Shown here in pieces: positions 16,799 through 26,663 of a stretch of 64,000 nt of DNA. Every line of letters starts with the position of its first letter. Position 1 is the stretch's first letter. The stretch comes from Anaerolineae bacterium (lineage in GTDB: Bacteria; Chloroflexota; Anaerolineae; Aggregatilineales; Phototrophicaceae): NCBI GenBank assembly GCA_022841825.1, contig JALHQT010000001.1:310001-374000 (forward strand), read 5' to 3'. The notes beneath the pieces are model-generated. The model ran no database searches. It was not told where the DNA came from and was given only the letters and a program-made list of their open reading frames with translations. The position numbers were made by a program, and so were the translations under genes.

Positions 16799-18517
16799 AT
16801 GGCAAAGCGGTTACTAAGCGGATCAGAGATTCTCCTTGAATGTCTCGTGGAACAAGGTGTCCAGTACATCTGGGGGTATCCCGGCGGGGCAATCCTGCCG
16901 ACTTACGATGCACTGCCGAAGTATCGTGATCGCATCCATCATATCCTGGTACGCCACGAACAGAGCGCGGCGCACATGGCGGATGGATATGCACGCGCGA
17001 CTGGAAAAGTGGGTGTGTGCATGGCGACCAGCGGTCCTGGCGCGACGAACCTCGTGACAGGGATTGCGACGGCGATGATGGATAGTTCGCCCATCGTGTG
17101 CATCACCGGGCAGGTGCCGCGCCCCGTGATTGGTACCGACGCCTTCCAGGAGACCGACGTCACGGGGATTACGCTGCCCATTACCAAACACAATTATCTT
17201 GTCATGGACATTCATGACCTGGCGGATGCCATTCGCGAAGCATTTTATATTGCCGCAAGCGGGCGTCCGGGTCCTGTGCTGGTCGATATTCCGAAGGATA
17301 TTCAGAATCAGAAGATCGAGTGGGAGTACCCCACGACACCGCTCAAGCTGCCAGGGTATCGACCGCCGAAGATGGCGACGCAGGAGCAGGTGACTGAAGC
17401 GCTGAAGCTGATCAATGAGGCGAAGAAGCCGCTGATCCTGGCAGGGCACGGCTTGATGATGAGCGGCTCGACCAATGAAGCGCGCGAACTCGCCGAAATT
17501 GCGCAGATCCCTGTGGCGCTGACGCTGCTGGGCAAGGGCGCGATGCCGGAAGATCATCCGCTCGTCATCGGCATGATGGGGATGCACGGTGCGGCAGCCA
17601 GCAATTACGCGATTCAGGATGCTGATCTGCTGATCGCGCTGGGGATGCGCTTCGACGACCGCGTGACGGGCAACCTGAAAACCTATTCCCCGAACAGCAA
17701 GAAGATCCATATCGATATTGATCCGTCCGAAATCAACAAGAACGTCAAGGTCGAGGTCGGGATTGCGGGTGACCTGAAGGCGGTGCTCACGCAGCTTCTG
17801 CCGGGGGTCGAGCAGAACAGTCACGCGGAGTGGATGGGCAAGATCCGCGACTGGATGGAAGACTCTGATGAGCGCGACATCATTCACCGCGATACGGGGA
17901 ACATACTCCTGGGCGCGCAGGTGATCAACGACATCTGGAAACATACGGGCGGCGAAGCCATCACGACGACCGACGTAGGTCAGCATCAGATGCTCGAAGC
18001 GCAGTACTACCCGCACAAGCGCCCGCTGACCATGATCAGCAGCGGCGGTCTGGGGACGATGGGATTTGGTTTGCCCGCCGCCATTGGCGCAAAGTTTGGC
18101 AAGCCTGACGAAGAAGTGTGGGCGATTGTCGGCGATGGCGGCTTCCAGATGACCATGCCGGAACTTGCGACGGCGGTGCAAGAGGGTATCCACGTCACCA
18201 TCGCCATCATCAACAATGGGTTCCTGGGGATGGTGCGCCAGTGGCAGGAACTGTTCCACGACAAGAACTACAGTGAGACGCCGATGTTCAGCCCGGATTT
18301 CGTCAAGATTGCCGAGGCATACGGCATCCCGGCGATGCGCATCACGAACCGATCCCAGATTGAAGGCGCGGTGGCATTTTCGCGCAGCTACAAAGACAGC
18401 CGCGTGCCGGTTCTTCTGGAGTTCGTGGTGGAAAAAGAAGAGATGGTCTATCCGATGGTGCCTGCGGGCGCGAACCTGCACGACATGGTGCGTCGCCCCA
18501 AAGTGAGCGAGGAATAG
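16799..18517 (+). CDS. ilvB: Acetolactate synthase large subunit
   Basis: ThDP-, FAD- and Mg-dependent enzyme of 572 residues catalysing the first common step of Val/Leu and Ile synthesis. The catalytic Glu54 is in RHEQSAAHMADGYARATG. MATSGPGATNLVTGIATAMM, FQETDVTGITLPITKHNY and RPGPVLVDIPKDIQ are typical. The C-terminal ThDP motif runs from IVGDGGFQMTMPELATA to INNGFLGMVRQWQ. A good AGGAG precedes ATG 16799. The small subunit gene starts 4 bases after its stop. A long antisense frame on the other strand is a codon-bias shadow. Confidence 0.97.
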   Translation: MAKRLLSGSEILLECLVEQGVQYIWGYPGGAILPTYDALPKYRDRIHHILVRHEQSAAHMADGYARATGKVGVCMATSGPGATNLVTGIATAMMDSSPIVCITGQVPRPVIGTDAFQETDVTGITLPITKHNYLVMDIHDLADAIREAFYIAASGRPGPVLVDIPKDIQNQKIEWEYPTTPLKLPGYRPPKMATQEQVTEALKLINEAKKPLILAGHGLMMSGSTNEARELAEIAQIPVALTLLGKGAMPEDHPLVIGMMGMHGAAASNYAIQDADLLIALGMRFDDRVTGNLKTYSPNSKKIHIDIDPSEINKNVKVEVGIAGDLKAVLTQLLPGVEQNSHAEWMGKIRDWMEDSDERDIIHRDTGNILLGAQVINDIWKHTGGEAITTTDVGQHQMLEAQYYPHKRPLTMISSGGLGTMGFGLPAAIGAKFGKPDEEVWAIVGDGGFQMTMPELATAVQEGIHVTIAIINNGFLGMVRQWQELFHDKNYSETPMFSPDFVKIAEAYGIPAMRITNRSQIEGAVAFSRSYKDSRVPVLLEFVVEKEEMVYPMVPAGANLHDMVRRPKVSEE

Positions 18518-18521
18518 CACG

Positions 18522-19085
18522 ATGCCAGACAGTCAACAGCAGAAGAAGCACACGATCGTGGCGCTGGTGCAGAATCAACCTGGCGTCCTGATGCGCGTGG
18601 CGAACATGTTCCGCCGCCGCAACTTCAACATCGACAGCCTGAGCGTTGGGCGTACCCACCGCGAGGATGTCTCGCGTATGACCATCGTCATCGATAACAC
18701 GCGCGCCAATGCCTACAAGGTGATGTCGAATCTCCTCAAGCTCATCCCGATCATTGATGTGGCGGATGTCTCGGCAGATCTCCACGTCAGCCGCGACCTT
18801 GCGCTGGTGAAAGTGCGCTCGAATGATGCGGAATCGCGCAACGCGCTGACTCTGTTGTGCGAAAAGTTTCCTGCGCGAATCGTGGATATTGGTCCCGATG
18901 TGGTGATTGTCGAGATCACCGCGCAGGAAGAGATCGTCGAAGCATTCATTGCCGAGGCAGACCAGATCGGCATTGTCGAGATGGTACGCACGGGCGTGGT
19001 CGCGATGGGGCGTGGCGTGCGCATTCTTGACGTGCCCGACGAAGAGGAAGCGTTGGAAATGAGCGCTAATGGTCATCGCGTCTAG
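18522..19085 (+). CDS. ilvN: Acetolactate synthase small (regulatory) subunit
   Basis: This 187-residue protein has an N-terminal ACT domain (about 10-85: HTIVALVQNQPGVLMRVANM, FNIDSLSVGRTHREDVSRMTIV) and a C-terminal IlvN domain (about 95-175: LALVKVRSN, FPARIVDIGPDVVIVEITA). In known enzymes the ACT domain binds valine and mediates feedback inhibition, and the C-terminal domain activates the large subunit. It lies 4 bases after ilvB. The length is slightly greater than the usual 160-175 residues because of a short acidic tail (EEEALEMSANGHRV). Confidence 0.96.
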   Translation: MPDSQQQKKHTIVALVQNQPGVLMRVANMFRRRNFNIDSLSVGRTHREDVSRMTIVIDNTRANAYKVMSNLLKLIPIIDVADVSADLHVSRDLALVKVRSNDAESRNALTLLCEKFPARIVDIGPDVVIVEITAQEEIVEAFIAEADQIGIVEMVRTGVVAMGRGVRILDVPDEEEALEMSANGHRV

Positions 19086-19102
19086 GATAATTACACAGTC
19101 AT

Positions 19103-19132
19103 GTAGACGGGCGGGAGAAGTCTCGCCCCTAC
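19103..19132. repeat. Intergenic palindromic repeat (GTAG...CTAC type)
   Basis: GTAG at 19103 and CTAC at 19129 flank GGGCGGGA/TCTCGCCC arms around GAAG. It sits in the 63-base ilvN-leuA gap. A related GTAGGGGCGA element occurs at 60040. It may fold in mRNA between ilvN and leuA but lacks a T tract. Confidence 0.55.
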
Positions 19133-19148
19133 AAGGGAAGAAGTCGAG

Positions 19149-20756
19149 ATGAGCGCAAACCAGATCGATCCGAATGTAGTCCGCATATTCGATACCACAC
19201 TGCGTGACGGCGAACAAAGCCCTGGTGCGACACTGCGCAGCGCCGAGAAGATGGAAATCGCTCGCCAGCTTGCCAAACTTGGCGTGGACATCATCGAAGC
19301 GGGCTTTCCAGCGGCTTCGCCTGATGATCTTGCGGCTGTACAGCGTATCGCTCGCGAGGTTGGTACTGCGGATGGCCCCATCATCGCGGGACTGGCACGG
19401 GCGAAAGAGCATGATATTCGCACCTGCTGGGAGGGCGTGAAGTTTGCCGCCAAGCCGCGCATTCATACCTTCCTCGGCACTTCGGACATTCATCTCAAGT
19501 ATCAGACGGGCTTAAGCCGTGCCGAGGCGCTGGAAGTCGTCCGAAACATGGTGACGCTGGCGCGCAGCCTGTGCGAGGATGTGGAATTCAGCCCGATGGA
19601 TGCCGGGCGCACTGATCCGGGCTTCCTGGTCGAAGTGTGCGCGATGGCGATTGCCTGTGGCGCGACGACGATCAACGTGCCGGACACGGTGGGCTATACC
19701 ATCCCCGCCGAGCACGGCGCGATGTTCGAGATGCTGATCGCCGAGACGCCGGGTGGCGGCGCTGACAGCGGCATCATCTGGTCAGCGCATTGTCACAACG
19801 ATTTGGGCTTGGCAACGGCGAATACGCTGGCGGCGATCTCGGCGGGTGCGCGGCAGGTCGAAGTGACGATCAACGGGATTGGCGAGCGCGCAGGCAACAC
19901 CAGCCTGGAAGAAGTGGTGATGGCAATTGAGACGCGCAAGCCCTACTACAACCTGCGCACTCACATCAACACCCGCGAGATCATGAAGACCAGCAAGATG
20001 GTCAGCAACTATACGGGGCTGGCGGTGCAGGTCAATAAGGCGGTCGTCGGCAAGAATGCCTTCGCGCATGAGGCGGGGATTCATCAGGATGGGATGCTCA
20101 AGCACGCCAGCACCTACGAGATCATGAAGCCGGAAGATGTGGGGTTGGATCGCAGTAAGCTGGTGCTGGGCAAGCACAGTGGTCGCCACGCGCTGAAGGC
20201 GCGCTTGCAGGAATTGGGCTTCGCGATCGAGGGCGATCTGCTCAATAAGGTCTTCGAGCGCTTCAAGGTGCTGGCGGACGCCAAGAAGAACATCACCGAT
20301 GCTGATCTGGTCGCGCTGATGAGCGACGAAGGCGCGAAGCCTGTCGAATACTTTAAGCTGGTCGATATGCAGGTGGTCTGTGGCACGATGGGGATGCCGA
20401 CCGCGACGATGAAAGTGCTCGACCAGGAGGGACACGAGATCATTCATGCGGCGGTCGGCGTAGGTCCGGTTGATGCGTGTTACCGTGCGGTCGATGGCAT
20501 CGTCAAAGCGCCCTGCGTGCTGACCGAGTACGCGGTGCATGCCGTGACTGAAGGCATCGATGCGCTGGGCGAAGTCACGGTCAGCATTCAGGCACCCGAC
20601 AGCGACCGGACATTCAGCGGCTCTGGTGCTGACCCGGATATTGTCGTGAGCAGTGTTCGCGCCTATTTGTCGGCGCTCAATCGCATGATTGCGGCAATGG
20701 GACACGGCGATGTACAGCCCGAAGGGGAAGCGGCAGCCGTGAGCGTAGGTGACTGA
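19149..20756 (+). CDS. leuA: 2-isopropylmalate synthase
   Basis: DRE-TIM metallolyase of 535 residues that condenses acetyl-CoA with 2-oxoisovalerate, the committed step of leucine synthesis. [16 protein letters not shown] (about 14-29) is the signature. [23 protein letters not shown] holds the metal-binding Hx[20 protein letters not shown] and [10 protein letters not shown] follow. The C-terminal region (about 375-520, [29 protein letters not shown]) is the LeuA allosteric domain that mediates leucine feedback. An AAGGGAAGAAG precedes ATG 19149. A second DRE-TIM enzyme (CimA) is encoded downstream at 24666. Confidence 0.95.
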   Translation: MSANQIDPNVVRIFDTTLRDGEQSPGATLRSAEKMEIARQLAKLGVDIIEAGFPAASPDDLAAVQRIAREVGTADGPIIAGLARAKEHDIRTCWEGVKFAAKPRIHTFLGTSDIHLKYQTGLSRAEALEVVRNMVTLARSLCEDVEFSPMDAGRTDPGFLVEVCAMAIACGATTINVPDTVGYTIPAEHGAMFEMLIAETPGGGADSGIIWSAHCHNDLGLATANTLAAISAGARQVEVTINGIGERAGNTSLEEVVMAIETRKPYYNLRTHINTREIMKTSKMVSNYTGLAVQVNKAVVGKNAFAHEAGIHQDGMLKHASTYEIMKPEDVGLDRSKLVLGKHSGRHALKARLQELGFAIEGDLLNKVFERFKVLADAKKNITDADLVALMSDEGAKPVEYFKLVDMQVVCGTMGMPTATMKVLDQEGHEIIHAAVGVGPVDACYRAVDGIVKAPCVLTEYAVHAVTEGIDALGEVTVSIQAPDSDRTFSGSGADPDIVVSSVRAYLSALNRMIAAMGHGDVQPEGEAAAVSVGD

Positions 20757-20780
20757 CGAGATAAGGTACGGACGACGAGC

Positions 20781-21581
20781 ATGATGCAGACCATCGAAGA
20801 CGCGGTCACGGCGCAGTTCAACGCCGTCGCCGAGAATTACCGCACCAGCAGCGTCCATGCGCAGGGGGAAGACCTGGCACAGATGCTGTTGGCTGCCCAA
20901 CCTGGTGGGCAGGAATATGTGCTGGATGCGGGCTGCGGCGCGGGTCATGCGACTGCTGCATTTGCGCCGCATGTTGCGCGGGTCATGGCATACGACTTGT
21001 CCTCGGCAATGCTCGAACAGGTGCAACTTCTGGCGCGCGAGCGCGGTTTGCTGAATGTCGAGACGCAGCAGGGCACGGTCGATGATCTGCCGTTTGCCAA
21101 CGGCTTGTTCGATTTGGTGATTTCGCGCTACAGCGCGCACCATTGGGCGAAGCCGGACGCCGCGCTGCGTGAGTTTCATCGCGTGCTTAAGCCGGGTGGG
21201 CGCTTCATCCTCAGCGACATCATCGCACCCTTTGATCCGCTGCTGGATACCTGGTTGCAGGCGCTGGAACTGCTGCGTGATCCGTCACATGTGCGGGATC
21301 ACAGCGCCGCGCAGTGGCTGGCAATGTTGGAGTCAAGTGGCTTCGAGGCGAGTGTGGTGTTTCGCTGGCAGCTCCCGCTGGAGTTTGGCGCATGGGTGCG
21401 CCGCATCAACACGCCTGCGCTCTATGTCGAAACGCTCGCAGCGTTGATGGCGGGCGCGCCTGCTGAGGTGCGCGCTGCGTATGCCATGCAGTTTGGCGAG
21501 GGGACGCAGGAGCGGCTGCTGCCAGTCCGGTTCAGCATTCCCGGTGCGCTGCTTGTGGGTATATGCCGAGAGGATGCGTGA
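20781..21581 (+). CDS. Class I SAM-dependent methyltransferase
   Basis: The protein has 266 residues of the Methyltransf_11 type. YVLDAGCGAGHATAAFAPHV is the SAM-binding motif I. VMAYDLSSAMLEQVQLLA is motif II. VDDLPFANGLFDLVISRYSAHHW and LREFHRVLKPGGRFILSDI are the usual post-motifs. The closest functional analogies are UbiE-like and other small-molecule methyltransferases; the substrate cannot be told. It is placed between leuA and leuC, 24 bases after leuA, and its stop overlaps the racemase start by one base. The pair thus forms a two-gene insertion in the leucine operon with no obvious role in it. Confidence 0.82.
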   Translation: MMQTIEDAVTAQFNAVAENYRTSSVHAQGEDLAQMLLAAQPGGQEYVLDAGCGAGHATAAFAPHVARVMAYDLSSAMLEQVQLLARERGLLNVETQQGTVDDLPFANGLFDLVISRYSAHHWAKPDAALREFHRVLKPGGRFILSDIIAPFDPLLDTWLQALELLRDPSHVRDHSAAQWLAMLESSGFEASVVFRWQLPLEFGAWVRRINTPALYVETLAALMAGAPAEVRAAYAMQFGEGTQERLLPVRFSIPGALLVGICREDA

Positions 21582-22276
21582 TGAAGACCATCGGCATGAT
21601 TGGCGGCTTGAGCTGGGAAAGCTCGGCGGAGTACTACCGGATCGCCAATGAGATGGTCAAGGCGCGCTGCGGCGGACTGAACAGCGCACAGCTCCTGCTA
21701 TGGTCATTCAACTTTGCCGAGATTGAGGAATTGCAGCACGCTGGTCGTTGGGATGAAGCGACCATGCGGATGATCGACGCCGCACGGCGCTTGGAGCGGG
21801 GCGGTGCAGACTTATTGCTGATCTGCTCGAATACTATGCATCGGATGGCGGACGAGGTGCAGGCGGCGCTTGGCGTGCCATTGCTGCACATCGCCGACCC
21901 GACGGCGGAGCAGATCAAGCGGGCGGGGCTGACGTGTGTCGGGTTGCTGGGAACGCGCTACACGATGGAGCAGGACTTCTATCGCGGTAGGCTAGAGAAG
22001 CTGCATGGGCTGCGCGTGATTGTCCCAGGGATGGATGATCGGTCGGTCATCAACCGCGTCATCTATGAGGAATTGGTGCTTGGCAGGGTCGAGGCTGCAT
22101 CGAAGGCGGAATATCTGCGCATCATCGCGGACTTGATCGCACAGGGCGCAGAGGGCATCATACTTGGTTGTACCGAAATCATGTTGCTCATTCAGCAGGA
22201 CGATTGCCCGGTTCCGGTGTTTGATACGACGACGCTGCATGTCGTCGCGGCGGTTGACGCTGCGTTAGGTGAGTGA
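21581..22276 (+). CDS. Aspartate/glutamate racemase family protein
   Basis: This 231-residue protein has the Asp/Glu racemase fold. It starts MKTIGMIGGLSWESSAEYYR, the hallmark of aspartate racemase-like YgeA proteins. The two expected catalytic cysteines are in LLICSNTMHRMAD and IILGCTEIMLLI. These enzymes are cofactor-independent and interconvert L- and D-amino acids. ATG 21581 overlaps the methyltransferase stop (TGATG). The 246 bases between it and leuC hold no recognisable gene or strong signal. D-aspartate or a broader amino acid substrate is possible; YgeA-type enzymes can be promiscuous, so specificity is left open. Confidence 0.85.
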   Translation: MKTIGMIGGLSWESSAEYYRIANEMVKARCGGLNSAQLLLWSFNFAEIEELQHAGRWDEATMRMIDAARRLERGGADLLLICSNTMHRMADEVQAALGVPLLHIADPTAEQIKRAGLTCVGLLGTRYTMEQDFYRGRLEKLHGLRVIVPGMDDRSVINRVIYEELVLGRVEAASKAEYLRIIADLIAQGAEGIILGCTEIMLLIQQDDCPVPVFDTTTLHVVAAVDAALGE

Positions 22277-22522
22277 GGTGCTGCTGTGGTGCTGCCCAAT
22301 TTGCGAGAGACAAGTGTGGTCGCCACGGGCGTATCCTGATCGAAGTGCTTTCACCCGCAACCCAGGCTGTGGATCGTGGCGATAAATTCGACGAGTACGA
22401 GGGCGGTGGCGTACAGGAGTGCTGGAGTGCGCGCGATGTGGGAAGCTGAATAACGTGTTTAACGACTTGGCGTGGTGTATCCCCATGCCGAGACATTGTG
22501 ATGATGGAGAAGAAGCATTCTG

Positions 22523-23971
22523 ATGGTTCAAAACGGAACACCACGAACGTTGTTTGAGAAGGTATGGGATCAGCATGTGGTCGCGGCGGGCGCGGAAGAT
22601 ATGCCCGCAGTGCTCTACATCGACCTGCATCTCGTCCATGAGGTCACATCGCCGCAGGCATTTACGCTGCTGCGCGAACGCGGGCTGAAAGTGCGTCGCC
22701 CGGATCGCACGCTGGCGACGATGGATCACAGCACGCCGACGACGCCACGCGGACTGGATGGGTTGATCCCCGTCACCGATGTGCAGGCGCGCGCGCAGCT
22801 CGACTTCCTGATCAAGAACTGCGAAGATTTCGACGTGCCGCTCTACGCGCTTGGCACCGAAAACCAGGGCATTGTGCACGTGATCGGTCCCGAACAGGGT
22901 TTGACGCAGCCGGGCATGACCATCGTCTGCGGTGACAGTCATACCAGTACACATGGCGCATTTGGCGCGCTGGCGTTCGGCATCGGCACCAGCGAAGTCG
23001 GGCATGTGCTGGCGACGCAGACGCTGCTGCAATACAAGCCAAAGACGATGGCGGTGCGCGTTAACGGTCGTCTCAGCCCCGGCGTGACGGCGAAGGACAT
23101 CATCCTCGCGGTGATCGCCAGGATCGGCGTCGGCGGCGGTACAGGCTACGTCTTCGAGTACATGGGTGAGGCGATCCGTGCGCTTTCGATGGAAGGGCGC
23201 ATGACGATCTGCAACATGAGCATCGAGGGTGGTGCGCGCGCGGGCATGGTCGCGCCGGATGAGACGACCTTTGAGTACATCAAGGGGCGTCCACACGCGC
23301 CAAAGGGTGAAGATTGGGATCGCGCGGTTGAGCATTGGCGCAGGCTTCCTACGGATGATGGCGCGACCTTCGACAACGAGGTCATTCTCGACGCTAACAC
23401 GCTGCCGCCGATGATCACGTATGGCACCAACCCTGGCATGGGAATGCAGATCACCGACCGCGTGCCCGATCCCGACAAGCTGGGTGATGTGAGCGCGAAG
23501 ATGGCGCTCGACAAGGCGCTCACCTACATGGGGTTGCAGCCCAACGAGTCACTGCTCGGCAAGCCGGTCGATGTCGTCTTCATCGGGAGCTGCACCAACA
23601 GCCGCATCAGCGATCTGCGTGAAGCGGCGAAGATCATGAAAGGGCGCAAGGTCGCCGAGGGTCTGCGCGTGATGGTCGTGCCCGGCTCGCAGCGCGTGAA
23701 GGCGCAGGCGGAGGCGGAAGGGCTGGATCGCGTTTTCCGTGAAGCGGGCGCGGAATGGCGCGAGGCGGGCTGCTCGATGTGCATCGCCATGAACGGTGAT
23801 CAGCTCGCGCCGGGGCAGTACGCGGTCAGCACGAGCAATCGCAATTTTGAAGGTCGCCAGGGCAAGGGCGGACGCACGTTCCTCGCCAGTCCGCTGACCG
23901 CCGCCGCCACCGCCATCCACGGCGTCGTCACCGACCCACGCACGGTCGTCGGCGAACGAGAATTAGCATAG
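22523..23971 (+). CDS. leuC: 3-isopropylmalate dehydratase large subunit
   Basis: Aconitase-family subunit of 482 residues that carries the 4Fe-4S cluster and isomerises 2- to 3-isopropylmalate with LeuD. Cluster ligands are Cys357 in [17 protein letters not shown] and Cys417/Cys420 in [38 protein letters not shown] and [14 protein letters not shown] are conserved. The length matches the bacterial LeuC type rather than the short archaeal type. It is followed 9 bases later by leuD. The same complex can process citramalate made by CimA, serving isoleucine synthesis too. Confidence 0.96.
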   Translation: MVQNGTPRTLFEKVWDQHVVAAGAEDMPAVLYIDLHLVHEVTSPQAFTLLRERGLKVRRPDRTLATMDHSTPTTPRGLDGLIPVTDVQARAQLDFLIKNCEDFDVPLYALGTENQGIVHVIGPEQGLTQPGMTIVCGDSHTSTHGAFGALAFGIGTSEVGHVLATQTLLQYKPKTMAVRVNGRLSPGVTAKDIILAVIARIGVGGGTGYVFEYMGEAIRALSMEGRMTICNMSIEGGARAGMVAPDETTFEYIKGRPHAPKGEDWDRAVEHWRRLPTDDGATFDNEVILDANTLPPMITYGTNPGMGMQITDRVPDPDKLGDVSAKMALDKALTYMGLQPNESLLGKPVDVVFIGSCTNSRISDLREAAKIMKGRKVAEGLRVMVVPGSQRVKAQAEAEGLDRVFREAGAEWREAGCSMCIAMNGDQLAPGQYAVSTSNRNFEGRQGKGGRTFLASPLTAAATAIHGVVTDPRTVVGERELA

Positions 23972-23980
23972 AGGAAAATC

Positions 23981-24601
23981 ATGGAACCGATACGCAGTGT
24001 AACCGGTCGCCTTGCGCCGCTGCCAATGAACGACATCGACACCGATCAGATTATCCCGGCGCGTTACTTGAAGGTGACGGACAAGCATGGCTTGGGTGCC
24101 GCCTGCTTCAGCGACTGGCGCTACGCAGCCGACGGATCCCCAAAGCCGGATTTCGTGCTCAACATGCCGCAGTATCAGGGTGCGCAAATCCTGATCGGCG
24201 GGCATAACTTCGGCTGCGGCTCCTCACGCGAACATGCGCCCTGGGCGCTGATGGGTGCGGGTTTCGGCGCGGTCGTCAGCACCTATTTCGCTGACATCTT
24301 CCGCAGCAATTCGCTCAAGAATGGGCTGCTGCCTGTGATCGTCGATGAAGAGACGCACAAGCAGTTGATCAGTCTGGCGCAGGAAGACCCGAATACCCAG
24401 GTCCACATCGACCTGGAAGCGCAGACACTGACGCTGCCGGATGGACGCGCGGTCACATTCCCGATAGACGGCTTCAGCAAGCACTGCCTGCTTAACGGGG
24501 TCGATCAGTTGGGGTATCTGCTCAGTCTGGACGATAAGGCGAGCGCCTATGAAGGGGCGAACAGCGCACGCATCAACACGCACGCCATGATGCAAGGTTA
24601 G
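23981..24601 (+). CDS. leuD: 3-isopropylmalate dehydratase small subunit
   Basis: Swivelling domain subunit of 206 residues that pairs with LeuC. VTGRLAPLPMNDIDTDQIIPARYLK at the N-terminus and GGHNFGCGSSREHAPWAL are the signatures, and DIFRSNSLKNGLLPV completes the active-site region. The length is typical for bacterial LeuD. It lies directly after leuC, with a strong hairpin 8 bases after its stop. Confidence 0.95.
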   Translation: MEPIRSVTGRLAPLPMNDIDTDQIIPARYLKVTDKHGLGAACFSDWRYAADGSPKPDFVLNMPQYQGAQILIGGHNFGCGSSREHAPWALMGAGFGAVVSTYFADIFRSNSLKNGLLPVIVDEETHKQLISLAQEDPNTQVHIDLEAQTLTLPDGRAVTFPIDGFSKHCLLNGVDQLGYLLSLDDKASAYEGANSARINTHAMMQG

Positions 24602-24608
24602 AAATCTG

Positions 24609-24638
24609 ACGAGACGGCGCACCACTGCGCTGTCTCGT
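24609..24638 (+). terminator. Hairpin after leuD, possible weak terminator or processing site
   Basis: ACGAGACGGCGCA (24609-24621) pairs with TGCGCTGTCTCGT (24626-24638) with one G-U and a CCAC loop. The following TGTAGTAT is not a good T tract, so termination is uncertain. It separates leuCD from cimA. Confidence 0.5.
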
Positions 24639-24665
24639 TGTAGTATCGCAGGGGGCAGACCGACA

Positions 24666-26273
24666 ATGCAGCACATTGCAATCTACGACACGACGCTTCG
24701 TGACGGCACGCAGCGCGAGGGTATCTCGCTTTCACTGGCGGATAAACTGAAGATTACCCGTCTGCTCGATGAATTCGGCGTCGCCTACATCGAGGGCGGT
24801 TGGCCCGGCAGCAATCCGAAAGATGCAGGCTACTTCGAGGCGGTGCGCGACGTGCCTTTGAAACACGCGAAGATCGCCGCCTTCGGCAGCACCTGCCGCA
24901 AGAACAGCGACCCGGCGGACGACCCCAACATCCGCGCGCTGGTCGATGCGCAGACTCCCGTCTGCACCGTCGTCGGCAAGACCTCGATGCTGCATGTGAC
25001 GGATGTGCTGCAGACGACGCCTGAAGAGAACCTGCGGATCATCCGCGAAAGTGTCGCTTACCTCAAGTCGCTCGGCAAAGAGGTGATCTACGATGCCGAA
25101 CACTTCTTCGACGGTCTGAAGCTCGACCTCGAATATGCCCTTGATACGATCAAGGCGGCGGTAGATGGCGGCGCGGATATGGTCGTGCTGTGCGATACGA
25201 ACGGAGGATCGATGCCATGGGAGATCACCGAATATGTGACGCTCATCAAGCGAACATTTCCAGACGTGCCCGTTGGTATCCATACACACAATGACGGCGA
25301 ATGCGCGGTCGCCAATTCGCTGGCGGCAGTGCTTGCCGGGGCTGTCCAGGTGCAGGGCTGCATCAACGGCTATGGCGAACGCTGTGGCAATGCCAACCTG
25401 ATCAGCATCATCCCCGACCTGGAACTGAAGATGGGCTATCGCTGCCTGCCACACCCGGAAAACCTGCGCCATCTGACGTCGCTTTCTCGCACTGTGGCGG
25501 AGATCGCCAATCTCGCACCTGATGATCATCTGGCGTTTGTCGGCAAGAGCGCGTTTGCGCACAAGGGCGGCATCCATGTTGCGGCAATTCGCCGTAATGT
25601 CGATAGCTACCAGCACATTGACCCCACACTTGTAGGCAATGAGATGCGCGTACTGGTGAGCGACCTCAGCGGGCAAGGTAACGTCCTGAGCAAAGCCGAG
25701 GAGCTGGGTCTCGAAGTCAGCAGCGCAGAAGCGGTGCAGGTACTGGGCGAAATTAAGAAGCTTGAAAATGAGGGCTATGTCTTTGAGGGTGCAGAGGCAT
25801 CGATTGCTGTGCGGTTGCATCGCGCCAAACCCGGTTATCAGCCAATCTTCACGCTGATCGACTTCATGGTCGTCGTCGAGGAGCGGCGCGGGCGCGGCAC
25901 AACCGCTGAGGCGATGGTCAAGATCGAAGTCGATGGCGAAGTCGTGCATACGGCGGCTGAAGGCAACGGTCCCGTCAACGCGCTAGACATGGCGCTGCGC
26001 AAGGCGCTGATCGCGCGTTATCCGCAGATCACCGAGTTTCAGCTTGCCGACTACAAGGTGCGTATCCTCGATGGCGATAACGGCACGGCGGCAAACACGC
26101 GCGTCCTGATCGATACGAAAGGTGCGGGTAAGCGTTGGAGCACGGTGGGCGCGGGGCGCAATATCATTCAAGCGTCATGGCGTGCGCTGGTGGACAGCAT
26201 CGAGTACGGTCTGTCGCTGGTCGGAAACGGACATGCCACACCTGAAAGCCAAGTATTGGCAGAAAGCACATGA
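24666..26273 (+). CDS. cimA: Citramalate synthase
   Basis: DRE-TIM metallolyase of 535 residues. The start IAIYDTTLRDGTQREGISLS and VAYIEGGWPGSNPKDAGYF distinguish the CimA group from LeuA. GIHTHNDGECAVANSLAAV carries the metal-binding HxH. FAHKGGIHVAAIRRN and a C-terminal regulatory domain (about 375-515) follow. It condenses pyruvate with acetyl-CoA to (R)-citramalate, giving 2-oxobutyrate via LeuCD and LeuB, a threonine-independent route to isoleucine. Context with leuC, leuD and leuB supports this. AGGGGG lies 11 bases before the ATG. Homocitrate synthase is an unlikely alternative. Confidence 0.92.
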   Translation: MQHIAIYDTTLRDGTQREGISLSLADKLKITRLLDEFGVAYIEGGWPGSNPKDAGYFEAVRDVPLKHAKIAAFGSTCRKNSDPADDPNIRALVDAQTPVCTVVGKTSMLHVTDVLQTTPEENLRIIRESVAYLKSLGKEVIYDAEHFFDGLKLDLEYALDTIKAAVDGGADMVVLCDTNGGSMPWEITEYVTLIKRTFPDVPVGIHTHNDGECAVANSLAAVLAGAVQVQGCINGYGERCGNANLISIIPDLELKMGYRCLPHPENLRHLTSLSRTVAEIANLAPDDHLAFVGKSAFAHKGGIHVAAIRRNVDSYQHIDPTLVGNEMRVLVSDLSGQGNVLSKAEELGLEVSSAEAVQVLGEIKKLENEGYVFEGAEASIAVRLHRAKPGYQPIFTLIDFMVVVEERRGRGTTAEAMVKIEVDGEVVHTAAEGNGPVNALDMALRKALIARYPQITEFQLADYKVRILDGDNGTAANTRVLIDTKGAGKRWSTVGAGRNIIQASWRALVDSIEYGLSLVGNGHATPESQVLAEST

Positions 26274-26277
26274 CCCT

Positions 26278-26640
26278 ATGCTGACGAAAATCAATCTTGA
26301 AGAGAAGTTCGCGCTCTTCTCTGAGTTATGGAGCCAGAAGCTTGTCGGGCAAGTCAACGATATGCACGTCAAGCTGGTGAAGATTCAGGGCGAATATGTC
26401 TGGCATCATCATGACCACGAAGACGAACTTTTCATGGTCGTACAAGGGCGATTGCTGATGAAATTACGCGATGGCGACGTATGGGTTGAACCTGGCGAAT
26501 TCCTGATTGTGCCGCATGGCGTGGAACACTGCCCAGTTGCCCCGGAAGAGACGCATATCTTACTGTTAGAGCCTGCTACGACGACACGAGGCGGCAATGT
26601 GGACAACGAACGTACCGCCGAGAATTTGCAGCCGATTTGA
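26278..26640 (+). CDS. Cupin domain protein
   Basis: Single-domain cupin of 120 residues. The first motif, WHHHDHEDELFMVVQGRLLMKLRDG, supplies the His and Glu metal ligands, and the second, PGEFLIVPHGVEHCP, supplies the last His. Start ATG 26278 lies 4 bases after the cimA stop; an in-frame ATG at 26233 inside cimA would add 15 residues. Proteins of this kind start near KINLEEKFALFS, which favours 26278. Many such cupins bind a metal and act as small dioxygenases, isomerases or sensors; no substrate can be named. Its place between cimA and leuB suggests co-expression with the pathway. Confidence 0.82.
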   Translation: MLTKINLEEKFALFSELWSQKLVGQVNDMHVKLVKIQGEYVWHHHDHEDELFMVVQGRLLMKLRDGDVWVEPGEFLIVPHGVEHCPVAPEETHILLLEPATTTRGGNVDNERTAENLQPI

Positions 26641-26663
26641 CGGGACTCTTCCTGAACTGTCGT

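Noticed and set aside
16823-18520. 565-codon open frame antisense to ilvB
   Set aside because: Its product is His/Arg-rich with no domain, while the other strand encodes a textbook acetolactate synthase. It is a codon-bias shadow.
19782-21179. 465-codon open frame antisense to leuA and the methyltransferase
   Set aside because: It spans two well-supported genes and their gap, and has no recognisable motif or ribosome site.
22277-22522. Possible regulatory leader before leuC
   Set aside because: I looked for a leader peptide, T-box, strong hairpin or consensus promoter and found none that is convincing.
24732-25949. 405-codon open frame antisense to cimA
   Set aside because: No family resemblance; the opposite strand carries clear DRE-TIM motifs.
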